DNA of 64,000 nt, taken from Sphaerolaimus hirsutus (lineage: Eukaryota > Nematoda > Chromadorea > Monhysterida > Sphaerolaimidae). The notes beneath the pieces were generated by a model. The model had not been told where the DNA came from. It did not search any database and worked only from the letters and a program-made list of their open reading frames with translations. The number at the start of each line of letters is the position of its first letter. The first letter of the stretch is position 1. Shown here piece by piece: positions 46,523-58,444 of this stretch. The stretch lies in NCBI GenBank assembly GCA_964036195.1, contig OZ038453.1, positions 25,134,352 through 25,198,351 on the forward strand. Direction: 5' to 3'. A program made the translations under genes and the position numbers.

Positions 46523-47357
46523 CAACGATGGAAAAAAACACAGAAATTGAACACAGAAACTCATTGAGTTTCTGTGTTTTTGTTTTACACAGAAACACGG
46601 AAACTCACAAATTTTGAAAAACTCAAAACTCAAATGAGTTTTTTTTTGGAGAACACAGAAACACAGAAACACGGAAACACAGAAAAGTTTTTTGAGTTTT
46701 TGAGTTTTTTTCAGCGAAGTGGTTGAACACATTTTCAGAATGCACATGAATTCAGTTAAACTAAACAAGATAAGATATGCATGTAAAGCATGTAAATATG
46801 TACATAATGCATTCATACTTTATGATGGAACAAAAAATCAATTAAAGATGGCATGCACATCTCCTGGTGGACATGTTTAAATATAGTTGTAGTTCAAATC
46901 AATTCTGTAGTCTTCCATACAGTGCACATCCATTGAAGAATTTTGGAGTAGTGCGTAAATTATTGTTTGTGAGCATTTTGTTGATGCTGGTGTTGTGATG
47001 TGGGTGGATGTCCTCATTGAGGACATTTTTATGGACTTTTCCAACACTTGAATGAATACACAGATGTTATGTGGGGTTAAAACATGTGCAAAACCAATAT
47101 TTTATAAGAAAACCACTGTTTCCACATCAAAATGCTGTAAATCAGAATTTTTTGGGGGAAAACTCAAGTTTTTTTGACAAAAACTCGAGTTTTTTCAAAA
47201 AAACTAAAAAAAACTCGAGTTTTAACAAAAAAAACACAGAAATAAAAACAGAGTTACTCAATTTTTTTTCGAAAAAAACCCTCAAAACACATGTATTCAT
47301 TTTTGAAAAACTCAAAACACAGAAAGTGTTTTTTTTTGGAGAACTTACCCATCGTTG
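46523..47357. mobile_element. AACGATGG-family hAT-like element, words CACAGAAAC and AAAACTCAAA
   Basis: CAACGATGG and CCATCGTTG ends, exact duplication GGCACCGG at 46515-46522 and 47358-47365. It is a diverged relative of 30231-31389 in the opposite orientation. Confidence 0.85.
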
Positions 47358-47384
47358 GGCACCGGTGCCCCGGTGCCTTTCCAT

Positions 47385-48416
47385 CAGAGTTGCGAAAGTG
47401 TATTTACGCTTACCCGAAATACCTACGTAAATGGGTATTTATACTTATGCTTACGCTTATGCTTTCATAAAATACCCATACGCTTTTTTACGCTTTCCCG
47501 GCCAAAATACCCGGGTACTAAAAGCGTAAAAAATCTTTTCACACAGTTTAGTTTTACGCTTTTGAAAAGCGTAAAAACACAAAAAAGAGAGTGAACGAGT
47601 CTGCGTTCAAAAAAATTACTGCGTGTGTGCAGTAATGCACTGGAAATAGTGGCACATGTACAAATTGTGTCGCAATATGAAAGTTTTGTTAAGATGTACT
47701 GTGTCATCGAGCAAAATTGTGGCTTCAGGTGAGAAAAATTTGTTCACAGCAAAAAATGGTTGTGTGATGCGCGGTGAAGTGTCCTGAAGTGTCTTCACGC
47801 AGACACACAATGTCGGATGACACTTCACTACATCCCAGATGGTTCACGGCACTTCACAAACCATGCAAAGTATGCTGCAAAAGTTTGTGAAGTGCACTTC
47901 ATGAATTTCGGTCTTTGTGAAGCTAGGTGAAGTGAGTGGAAGACACTTCACCGAAAACTTCGTGAAATGTGTGGAAGTGAGTGGAAGTGCCTTCACAGAG
48001 CGCACTTCCACACACTTCATGAACCCATTTTTTTTGCTGTGGTTGCTGAAAATGGATCCCGACGACGATTTTATCGCCCTTGACAGCACTAACTCCACAT
48101 TAGAAGATGAGGATGACATAAATGTTGCTGCCGATGAATAACCAAACAAAATATGAGGACAGAATATGCTAAATGACATCTGAAAAATGTCACCGAGACC
48201 TTGATTTGGAAAGAATTCATAGAGCAAAAAGCCTCTAAAAGATTTTTACGCTTACGCTTTTATTTATGTATGCTTTTATTTATGTATTTATTTAGGTATG
48301 CTTTTCTAGGTATTTTAAAAATACCTTACGCTTTCAGTATCCATACTCAAAATTTGGAAAGTGTATTTACGCTTACGCTTACGCTTTCCAAAAATACCGG
48401 TATGTTAACAGTTCTG
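47385..48416. mobile_element. CAGAGTTG-family hAT-like element, word TTACGCTT
   Basis: CAGAGTTG and CAGTTCTG ends with the exact duplication CTTTCCAT at 47377-47384 and 48417-48424. Flank words are TACGCTT. The centre (about 47760-48020) has a separate GAAGTG/CACTTC word block, probably a nested insertion. Confidence 0.85.
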
Positions 48417-48429
48417 CTTTCCATCACTA

Positions 48430-49083
48430 GTGACAGGCCCGCACACACTAGTTGACATCGCAAATTCGTGTCAACTGAATGTCAACTAAAGAAATTAAAA
48501 GCATCAAACGTAACAGAGACAATGGAAATTTAGTGTCAGTATGCTCTATCACATAGGAAAGTTGAAATCACATAATAAATTAACCAAAATTTAGTTGAAT
48601 TTAGTTGACACGAATTTTCATGTAAACTGTGTGAGGGCCCATTGTCAGTGCACACACTAGTTTTCTATAAAAATGCATTGAAGATATGGGATTAGATGAA
48701 TGAAATCTGTGAATGTGAATACAATTTTACAGTTTGATTGTTAGAAATTTTAGTGCTTGTAAAATGGATTCCAATGGCAATGCCATGGGCTATGGACACC
48801 ACAAAGTCTGGGTTACATGATGAATAAACTTCTGATTTGTGTAATGCTACTGCTGGAAGTATGCATGGAATGTTTGCATAAAATGGTGCCAATTGCGAAA
48901 ACTTTGAAAGTCGCCCCTTGAAAAAAAAGTCGCCCCTTGAATAACCCCCTGAATAGTTCCCCCTCAAAAGTCGAACGGAAAAATTTCCCGGTAGAATTAT
49001 TCGAGCAAATGCTGTAGAAAATTTTTCTCTTGTACAATGCCAGGGCGGTTTAGATTTCACTAATTTATTTTCATTTTTTACAG
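48430..49083. other. repeat relics upstream of the receptor's first visible exon
   Basis: 48433-48640 has GTTGACA and 'cacacactagtt' words. 48905-49017 is a diverged GAATAATCCCC-type MITE ending 51 bp before the intron-exon border consensus. No upstream receptor exon was found. Confidence 0.4.
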
Positions 49084-52000
49084 TGACAACGCCCTCAAGT
49101 GAAACGTCAATCTCAAACCCGCACGGTGAAAATGAAAATGAAAATTCCGAGCTTTATTCCATGGCGGCGCTCGAAGTCAAGAAGCAATATTACCGATTTT
49201 TGGTGCCTATTTTGATGATTATGTGCCTAATTTCGGCAGCCGCTAATGGCACCATACTTTTGTCGGCAAAGTGAGTTTTTGGTGGAATTTTGTGATGAGA
49301 GAACAGTTAAATATGTAGATGCTGGAAGGATTATCAGCGCATGGGTTTGATGAGTGATTTTTAACGATTTTCGATGTTCATATTCAATGCTTTTAAAGAA
49401 AAAATCTCGATATTCAGTCCCAAATGCGCATACAGTAAATACATTCCCCGGGGATAACATTTTGCGGGAGTTACCTTCCACAAAAAGCGTGGAGTTATCG
49501 ACTTCTTGCTGGATACCGCGTGGAGTTATCGACTTGCTGGATACCGCGTGGAGTTATCGACTCATTGGTACCCTACTTTTCGACTTCTCGCTGAATACAG
49601 CGTTTATTGGTTGACTAATGGTTCTTCTTTTCAACTGAATCCAGCTTAGACTTATCGACTTCTCACTGACCTTATCGACATCTCCTCACCTTGATCCGCC
49701 CCGCGCAGGTTTCTGTCGCGCTCGCCCACCCCTCCATTGGTGTTCACGCTGTCGCTGTGCGCGGCGGACGCGTGGCTGTGCGTTTCCATGGCTTTCGGAT
49801 TGTTCACGCAGAGTTTGCTGCCTCAGGTTGGTTGGGGGATGTGATAGGGGGGCTATTTCACAGCCTCTAAAATGAAATGTAAAATGTAGTGTCAAATGCC
49901 ATGTAAAATGTCCTGTAGAATGTAAAATGTCATGTAAAATGCCTTGGAAAAAGTATCACGGCATGCAGAGGGTAGGAAGTCATGTAAAAACCCGTGGAAA
50001 ATGTCTGATGCCATGCAAACTGAAAAAAAGTTATGCAAAATGCCCTGAAAAATGTCCAATTATTTAAAATTGTACTTCCGAGATATTCCATCACATTTTA
50101 CATGACTTTAGAGAGTTTGCATGACATTGGACACTATACAAAGCCTGAGAAGCCCCTGGAAGCCCCCATGATGTATGGATAAATGGAATAAAACATTTGT
50201 AAGGTCGAACAAAGGGACCTTTCAAAACAGTTTCTCCCCCTAAATCCGCCCTAAACCCCCCACCCCAACCCCCCCCCAGCTCTGGCGCTGGGCGGGCGCG
50301 TGGGAGACGTGCTGGGGGCTGGGGCTGGAGTCGGTGCGGCTGGGCGCCATGGTCACCAGCGTGCTGCACCTGCTCGCGCTCGCTCACAACCACCACATGG
50401 CCATCAGACATCCGCTCCAGTATACGCAGCATGTTGGTGGGGTAGATGTCTGGCGGGTTTGCTTGCGCACTGGGTTAGGGGTGAGATTTTGAGAATTTGG
50501 TGAACGAGTAATCAGTATTTGAATGTATTTGAGTTTACTGGAATGAGTTGTTTTAATTCTTGGTCAACTTATATTGACATACCTGTTACCTCATTCTTGT
50601 AAACCGAAAATGTGTTCAAAGCAGATTTATTAGCTTTTACCAAATTTTGGCACTGAGTACCAAACTTTGAGTTTACTGGCAGTAAATTAGTGTGTGCACC
50701 AATCATCATGGGTTGGTATACTGACGCTGATATCAAAACCATATACACCTCAAATTTTCATACATTTATGCACTTTCAGGCTTCCGTGTGCCGCGCTGCA
50801 ATGTTATGCATTTGTCTGTGGCTTTTTCCGCCACTCACTCTGACGATATTCTTCTTTTCAGTGCCTAAACAAGCATTTAGGTCGGCCTATTGCCAGAACA
50901 TTTACTTCTACAAGACCGCTGTGTTAGTGGTGATTTTGTTCTATTGAGTTTTATTTTTGAAAAAAATGCAAAAAAATCATTTTTTCTCGCAGGTTTCGAA
51001 CACCAGTGGGCGCGGCGGTGATGATTCCACTATTGCTTATGTTGGGAATGTACGTGCACGCTGGCATTCTTTTGTTGCACAGAAAATCGAACAGAGATAG
51101 TGGCGCGGCTGAGTCCGAGTTGAGCAAGGTTGGGTTTGAAAAAAAAGATTTTGTTGTAGCGCTGTGCAGAGAACACCGCTGGACAACTGCAGCACATATA
51201 CACCAGTAGACACATTGTTGACAAACAGACATGTGCACATGTCTGTGCTGTAAGAGCAGTACCAGTTGATCCACTGGCTAAACATGCACCGCGGATGTCC
51301 AGGGGTGTTTGCTGCTGGCTGCGTGCATAGGTGTCCAGATGTCCAGGGGTGTTGAATGCCACATAAATAAAGCTGTGGTAAATTGTGGTAAATGCCAATA
51401 TACATAAATGTATTCATGTTTTCATGAGGTTAATAAAACAACTTACAATAGCACCCATATTTTCTACAACTTCAAACATATAGACATTAATAAGACCCAC
51501 TAAACATCCCCCCAAAAATGCAGGTAACTCGGCGAAACTTGAAAGCTACCCAAACCACTGCACTTTACGTGCTAGTTTTCATCGTTGGCTGGTTGCCACC
51601 AGTTTTATTATTCACTTTGCTGTGCGCCGATTGTCCACTGGATTTGCTGCAGGCGCTAGAACGAAATCCCGTAGCTACTATTTGTTGGTTTTCAAAAAAT
51701 GTATTTCTTTTGTTGTTGTTTTTTGGGTGGGGGTGATTGATGGCACCTTTGGTAGATTGCGGACGCCTAACCAGGGGGTAATCCCAAGCCCTCTAACGTG
51801 TCAAGTAAAGTGTCAAATGTCATGTAATGTGTCAATAAAAACGAAAAATGAGAAGATTTTAGCACTGAAATTTGCATGACAATAGACACTTTAATCTACA
51901 TTTGTCATAATTGACACTTTGCAGGACTATTTGACACTTTACATTACATTTTAGGGGGTCTGGGATCGGCACCAGGGGACTATTTTTATTGGCTTTTTTG

Positions 52001-55000
52001 TGGCTCCACGCACTAGTTTAAAATGGAAATGAAATTTATAGAATTAGAAATGAAACCTAAAATGCCATTTTCTCGAAATCGATTTTATTGATTTCTATGT
52101 AGAATTTGAGTCTTCAGACCTGTCAAATTTTTCTGGAATTTACGGTAGGCTACGAAGAGTTTTTAAATTTCCAAATTTCTCCGCAGTGATGTCGGCCGGC
52201 GTGAACGTATTAATCATAGCAAAATCAATGGTCGACGCATATATTTATGCAGCCAGAAATCGAGAAATTCGAATAGCTTTACTTCGAATGCGAGCGAAAC
52301 TTTGCTGCGGCACGTGCGGCGCAAGTGCCGCGCGCAAATTGGAGGTTATTTTTTACTTTTTATCCCCCTGCTTGAATAAGTCCCCAGGGTTTTTTCGCAG
52401 CAGGATACTTATGCACTCACTTTTGCAAGAAAAAAGAAAATAGTTGCAAAAAGAAAAAGGCGGAGTCGCGCACAAGTGACTAATGTTTATTTCTTGGAAA
52501 GGTTTTTTTCGTTTGAACAATTTTGATTTTACTACGAATGACGTCGTGATGGAGTGTTTGGAAAAATGCATTGCATGTGGTCAGCGGAGAATATCCATTA
52601 TTGTTCACTATTTTTTCCCATGATGTCAGAAAACTTTCTCAAAAAACGAACATTTTCAGTTTGAACGGAGGCGCATGTACGGTGGAAATCCGCCCACATT
52701 AACACCGACGATATTACATAGTAATGCGGAAGGCCCTCTGAGGTAAGACATTGTCGCTGCACTGCATGCACTATTTAGTTCACTAAAGAGATTTGAAGAT
52801 TGGGTAAACTCATAATTTAGCCTTGAACGCATTTGAGTTCACTGGAATGAGTTATTTTTCCTCGCGATCAACTGTAGTTGATGAACAACTTTTTAATTTA
52901 CACTAAACTTAAATGCCAGTCAAAGTTGCTTTATGAGTGAACGAAAATTTTAGAATGCTGGCAGTAAACTATTAGTGCGTGCAGCATAATTATGAACATT
53001 TTTGTGATGTCCATTTAAATATTTATCATCTTTTGTCATATCCAGAGGTAGTTATGGAAGGAACGCACAAAGCATGGCATCAAATCTGAAACTTAGAAAG
53101 ACTACCATTACAGGTGCGTTTTATATGCTCTGGGTTATACAAAAATAGTTATCACACCAACCTATGCCTACTAGTCATGTAAACCCAACTAGTCATGTAT
53201 GCCCGCCAGTCATGTAAACCCGCTAGTAATGAAAACCCGCTAGTCATATAGGCCCGCCAGTCATGTAAACCCGCTAGTCATGTAAACCCGCTAGTTATGT
53301 AGGCCCGCTAGTCTGTATTTAGCAGAGTTGCGAAAGTGTATTTACACTTACCCGAAATACCCGGGTAAATGGGTATTTATATTTACACTTACACTTACAC
53401 TTTCATAAAATACCAATACACTTTTTTTACACTTTCCAGGGCAAAATACCCGGGTACAGAAAGTGTATTTTTATCTTTCAGATGGCCCTGTTTTATGCTT
53501 TTGAGAAAATAGGGTCATGTACAAAAAATGCATTAAATGTAGAAAATATGGCAAATGTACAAACATGCATTTGATCTACAACATTTGATCAGTACCAGGG
53601 TTGGCAAAATCTCAGAAAGAAATAAAAATAAAATAAAAATAAAATGGAAAATTTGAGAATAAAATAAAATAAAATAAAATGGAAAATTTCAAAATAAAAA
53701 TAAAAATTGTATAAAAATTCAAATTTTTGTAAAATTTTTGTAAAATTGTATAGAAATTCATATTTTTGTAAAAATTGTATAAAAATTCATACTTTTTGTA
53801 AAATTTTTTCTTTTCTTGCTTATGGTTCAACATGTTTATCCATGGAGCTGGATCAGTCCCAAGCCCTGTAAAGTGCCAAATGTCATATGAAATGTCATGC
53901 AAAGCATCAATTGTCATAACAAATGTTAAGTAAAGTGTCAATTGTCATGACAAATAACAAGTAAAGTGGCAACTGTCAAGCAAATTGTATTCAAATCTTG
54001 TTTTCTATCCAAATCTTGGTGTTGGTTTTGTATGCAAATCTTATGTCAACATTTGGATACAAAAAATAAGATATGGATACAAAAACATAAGATTTAGATA
54101 TAAAAACACAAGATTCGGATACATAATTGACACTGCATGACATTTTTCATGACAATTGACACTTTGTTTGACATTTGAGATGTCAATAGACTCTACTTTA
54201 CATTCATCATGACAATTGACACTTTGCAGGACATTTTACAAATATCCCCGCACACTCCAGTACTCCGTCTACTGAAAATGCGAACCATTATTATCAATAA
54301 TTGTTACTTTACACTTGCTACCTATTGCATGCAACTACCTACTGCATGTAAGTTCTGCAAAGTAATGGAAAGATTTGTCACCAGTTTTTCATGTTTAGGT
54401 CTAATTATAAAGTTTTTCTGGCCTTGCATGCAAGATTCTGATTTTTTGTAAAATTTCTGTACATTTTTATAAAATTTTTGTAAAATGGTTCCATTTTATT
54501 ATTTTATTATGATTTTGGAATAAAATAAAATAAAATAAAATGAAACAAGAATAAAATACAAATAAAATACATTTTTATACAATTTTTATACAATTTGAAT
54601 ACAAATGATTTTTATAAAACCAACCCTGATCAGTACTCATGGTATTCTACAGTTTCATCATACTTTTGTAAAAAGGACAAGATCAATGGAAGTTCACTAA
54701 CTGGACACAAAGTCAACTTTTGCATTGGCATTTGCTGCATGTCCATTCTTGCATTTAAACAGTGTGTATCGCATTGCTTTATCAGTAAAATATCAACACA
54801 GAAAAACTGCCATTATTAGGGAACTTCATACCACTACAGTATTTCTTACAGTCTGAAATGTGAAATAAAAGACTGTAAAATGTGAAAAAAATGCATGAAA
54901 ATGATAAATAAATTGATCTAAAGGTGAGAACAGCGGTGTTTTCTAATGCTCAACAGTGAGAGCTCTGTTTAAAAATTTTTTTTACACTTACACTTTTTTT

Positions 55001-58000
55001 TACACTTTCCTAGGTATTTTTAAAATACCTTACACTTTTGGTATCCATACTCAAAATTTGGAACTTGTATTTACATTTACACTTACACTTTCCAAAATTA
55101 CCGGAATTTTAATAACTCTGGTATTTAGTCTGTATTACCGTATTTCCTCGAAATACCCCCTCGAAATACCCCCCCTCGTTTGACCCCCCCCCCCCCCTCT
55201 CGAGACCACTATGAAACAATCACCCCCCCCCCCTCGAAATACCCCCCCAAATTGAGTGTAAAGGGAACGTACATGACAATAACTGTAGTTTGTGTTCTGT
55301 GTACTGCAGAACACACGTTAAAACAATGTCGGTGTCACGTTAGAACAGTGTACATACCACCTACATACCAGTCTACAGAACCTTAAAAATGGCGGTTTTT
55401 GTTGCATTTTCCGACGTCTGCGTACGTTTCAGACGACAATTTCGTACTTGGTTTTCAAAAATGGTCTTGTGAAATAATAACCCCCCCCTCGAAATACCCC
55501 CCCCCTCGTTTAACCCCCCCCCCCTCTCGGGACCACTATGAAACAATCACCCCCCGGGGGGTATTTCGAGGAAATACGGTAGTCTGTATTTAAATGGGGA
55601 TTAGCGCAGCACACGGGTTAGTGGCAGCTTTACTTGCGGCAGCGGGTTTACGCGGGTTTACAAGTATTTTCTTCGCCATTTTCGCACTCGCATTTTCTAA
55701 CATTAAAATAACAATTTCTAACATTTTCGACCATTAAAATCAGCCTCCCAATTTACAGGCATAGAGACAAGAAAACCGTCTTCCCGTTGCTCAACCTACA
55801 CAAAGAACTATCTCCAAGTGAACCAAAATGAAACTAGACGCGCGCACAGTATGGCAACCACACCGATAAATACAAATTCCAGTTTGAAAAGTCAACTAGA
55901 TGACAATTGTGCATTTCTGGATGGAGGAAATGAACCTTTTAATGTGAAAGATTTGTCGTGCAGATCACCTTCCAGACAGTCTTCGAGGTTGGATTTTTGA
56001 TTAATTGTTTTCATGACTACCAGATTTGCTTGAATGATTTCCCTGGGAAATTATCATTTGGTCAGACATTTTTTGAGGGGGGGGGGCTATTCAAGGGGGG
56101 GATTATTCAAAGTGGGGAATTTCTATTTTGTCAAAAGTTTCAATCATGCTTATGCTTATATCATTTCATTTCACGAAATATGCTGAATTAATAAAATAAC
56201 GTGCCATTTCTGTTTTCACTTGGCACAACAAATTGATCGTATGCTTAGAGGGGAATTATCGAGCGGTATTTATTAAAATATCATTCACTTTAAATACTCC
56301 ACACTCGTAAACTCCCCCCCCCCCCCAGCACAAAAATACATTTTAAATGTATGAATTGTATTTAATGTGTACCAGAGTTGGAAAAACGTATTTACGTTTA
56401 CCCAAAATACCCGGTTATTTGGGTATTTATATTTACGTTTACGTTTACATTTTCCAAAAATACCATTACGTTTTGTTACGTTTTCCTGGCACAATTACCC
56501 GGGTACCAGAGAAAACGTAAAAATCGTATGGAAAATGCACAAAAACGGTGCATTTTTGAACTTTTTTCTCATGCAATAAGTACTATTTATATTTTTGGCC
56601 AATTAGCTGGTTAATTGTTTGATAAATAACATAGGTAAGCAAAGATGTGATTGTATTAGCAGAGAAATGCTTGAAATAGGAAAAACAAAGGTGTTTTTCA
56701 ATGCATCTGATCACGGGTTGTGCACTTCAATTAAATTTTTACGTTTACGTTTTTTTTACGTTTACCCGTGTATTTTAAAAGTATTTTACGTTTACGTTTT
56801 TTTTACGTTTACCCATGTATTTTAAAAGTATTTTACGTTTTCAGTATTAATACTCACAATTTAGAAAAGGTATTTACGTTTACGTTTACGTTTTCCGAAA
56901 ATACCAGTATTTGTACAACTCTGATGTGTACCCAAATACATGCCACGCGTGGGTTCACAGGTGGAAAAGTGTTAGAACTACTGAAAATTGTCCATAAAAT
57001 GAGATTTGGTTGAAAACTCAGACGTAAAAATCACGCCCTCCCTCTGAGAAACCGAGTAACCAGCAGGCGAACTAATCGAAGAAATACGGTAAATCCCGTT
57101 TCGTCCATTCCCTTTTCGACTTTAGATCGCGGCGGCTATCCGCGGCGGCGATCGAATCGATCGCTTGCGATTGTGACGCGGCTGTACAGAACCGTGACCA
57201 ATCGACACCGCAATTCTCCACGCGTCTCAGGCCTGCCAGGTTTTTTGGGGGGTGATAATTGAAGCTAGGTTTGATCAAAGTGCTAACGGTGTCATGGCGC
57301 TTGTCAGATGACTTTGGAGGAAAATTGCATCAAGTATACTTCGCGGACAGAACAGTTTACATCTGTAAAACGTACTTATGTATTCATTACGCGCCGACGC
57401 ACCAACCAATGCCATACTTCTTTCTGCACGCACTTTCACAAAAAAGAAAAATGCTGAGTCGGGTACGGCCCTGTGCCATTACGCATGTAAACCCAACACG
57501 CATGTAGATTTGATACGCATACATACATCACAGGCGGCGCAAGGTCCCAATTTGTGCTTGTGACATTCACAATCACATTGGCCAAAATTTGACAATGTGG
57601 CACTTTTTACTAGGTAATAATAGATGATCCTGCTTTTTTGTTGGTATTTCTGCTTGTGACACCAGAAATTCCGCTTGTGACATTCACAAGCGCACAAGCA
57701 CTTACGCCACCTATGACATACATACATGACTATACATGGCATGCTGAAAATAAGCCATAAAACACATGACCTGGTGATTTAAAGGTGAAAATCTATAAAA
57801 AGTATGAAAATTAGTGACTTTGGGGGAAAATTCCTCAAAAGTGCTCCAGAAGTTGCTAGATTGCTTGGCAATTTGCAGGGGTGGGGCTGTTCAGGGGAAA
57901 GTAGCCAAATGATAGATAGATAGCTGGGCGATTTGGGGTGGGGATACACGCCCCCTTTTCTTACTCCTGTGGGTATAATGTGTCTATAATGGGCGACATG

Positions 58001-58444
58001 CGTAATGGGTTTACATGTGTAATGGGTTTACATGCATAATAGGTCTGACCCATCGGGTATTTCACACATATTTCTGTGCCTGTAATTTTTTCTGCTAAAA
58101 AAAGGACAAGTGCCACGACAATAGTGCGTTTTACCCCTCTTCTTGTGAATATAACATCCCCATCGATTTAACATCCGAAAACAATCCCAATTCACACCCC
58201 CCCCAGGCCTTATCTAACCCACATGGGCGGCTCAATAGACAGTGCATCCTCAGTTCAACTAATTCACCCCCACACGCCACTTTCTGACAAAAATAGCATC
58301 AGTAGTTGCAACACTGCGAATAGCCCATTCCATGATAGACAGTCTATCAATATGGTGAATTCACATGGATTGTATGATAATTCAAAGAATACTACCCCAC
58401 TGTTGACTGTGACCTATGCCAGGTGCCAGTCCCAGACATTGTAA
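49084..58444 (+). CDS. rhodopsin-type (class A) G-protein-coupled receptor, 11 exons, 5' end not found
   Basis: Cell-surface receptor of unknown ligand. Exons: 49084-49270, 49709-49826, 50280-50441, 50780-50922, 50993-51128, 51524-51683, 52187-52344, 52660-52742, 53046-53113, 55759-55987, 58207-58444. All joins are GT-AG with matching phases, giving about 560 codons. TM1 has AANGTILL, TM2 LSLCAADAW with the conserved Asp, TM5 MIPLLLMLGMYVHAGILLL, TM6 VLVFIVGWLPP, and TM7 IIAKSMVDAYIYAARN in place of NPxxY. The DRY box is AHNHHMAIRHP, so the usual Arg is His. A Ser/Thr-rich cytoplasmic tail of about 200 residues follows. The first visible exon begins inside a codon, so a short upstream exon is missing. 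Exon 3 could also end at 50432. The ligand class is not recognisable. Confidence 0.85.
49847..50140. repeat. GACACTTTAC-word element in a receptor intron
   Basis: ATGTAAAATG and ATGTCATG words, with 'cacagcctctaaaatg' at the left and 'caaagcctgagaagcc' at the right as inverted ends. Confidence 0.5.
51768..51970. repeat. GACACTTTAC-word element in a receptor intron
   Basis: ACCAGGGGGTAATCCCAAG at the left and TCTGGGATCGGCACCAGGGG at the right enclose GTAAAGTGTC and TTGACACTTT words. Confidence 0.6.
53165..53322. repeat. minisatellite, unit near cccgctagtcatgtaaa
   Basis: About nine tandem units of 16-18 bp in the intron between receptor exons 9 and 10. The CATGTAAACCC word recurs at 57479 and, inverted, at 58005-58045. 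Confidence 0.75.
53333..55120. mobile_element. CAGAGTTG-family hAT-like element, word TTACACTT, with nested insertions
   Basis: CAGAGTTG and TAACTCTG ends, exact duplication GTATTTAG at 53325-53332 and 55121-55128. TACACTT words fill both arms. The CAGGGTTGG element 53596-54628 is inserted inside. Confidence 0.9.
53596..54628. mobile_element. CAGGGTTGG hAT-like element, word AAAATAAAAT
   Basis: CAGGGTTGG and CCAACCCTG ends, exact duplication ATCAGTAC at 53588-53595 and 54629-54636. Arms are AAAATAAAAT and TTTTTGTAAAATT words. A GACACTTTAC-word element (53842-54245) is nested in the middle. The ends resemble the CAGAGTTG family. Confidence 0.9.
55136..55581. mobile_element. TACCGTATTT-family MITE, word CGAAATACCCC, exact target duplication
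   Basis: Intact ends with the exact 8-bp duplication GTCTGTAT at 55128-55135 and 55582-55589. It is nearly the same sequence as 21761-22220 and 44091-44513. Confidence 0.85.
56019..56275. repeat. diverged GAATAATCCCC-type MITE
   Basis: 'accagatttgcttgaatg' at the left, G-run words in the middle and 'aattatcgagcggta' at the right. Confidence 0.45.
56373..56923. mobile_element. CAGAGTTG-family hAT-like element, word TTACGTTT
   Basis: CAGAGTTG and CAACTCTG ends, exact duplication ATGTGTAC at 56365-56372 and 56924-56931. Every arm word reads TACGTTT where 34843-35157 reads TACGCTT and 53333-55120 reads TACACTT. Confidence 0.9.
57529..57715. mobile_element. 187-bp AGGCGGCG-family hAT-like element
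   Basis: CACAGGCGGCG and CGCCACCTATG ends, exact duplication ACATACAT at 57521-57528 and 57716-57723. Words are CTTGTGACATTCACAA. Confidence 0.85.

Larger units (their letters stand above)
46347..48429. mobile_element. TAGTGATG-family element, word GGCACC, with two nested hAT-like elements
   Basis: TAGTGATGGAAAAGGCACC at the left and CCTTTCCAT ... CATCACTA at the right. The GGCACC body is split by 46523-47357 and 47385-48416, each with its own exact duplication. Removing both leaves a short GGCACC element very like 20585-20855. Confidence 0.75.

Noticed and set aside
46346..46816. 156-codon minus-strand frame rich in Cys and Phe
   Set aside because: Composed of CACAGAAAC and GGCACC words of two mobile elements.
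49084..58444. Receptor as a pseudogene
   Set aside because: No stop or frameshift in eleven exons with matching phases; odd motifs alone do not show decay.
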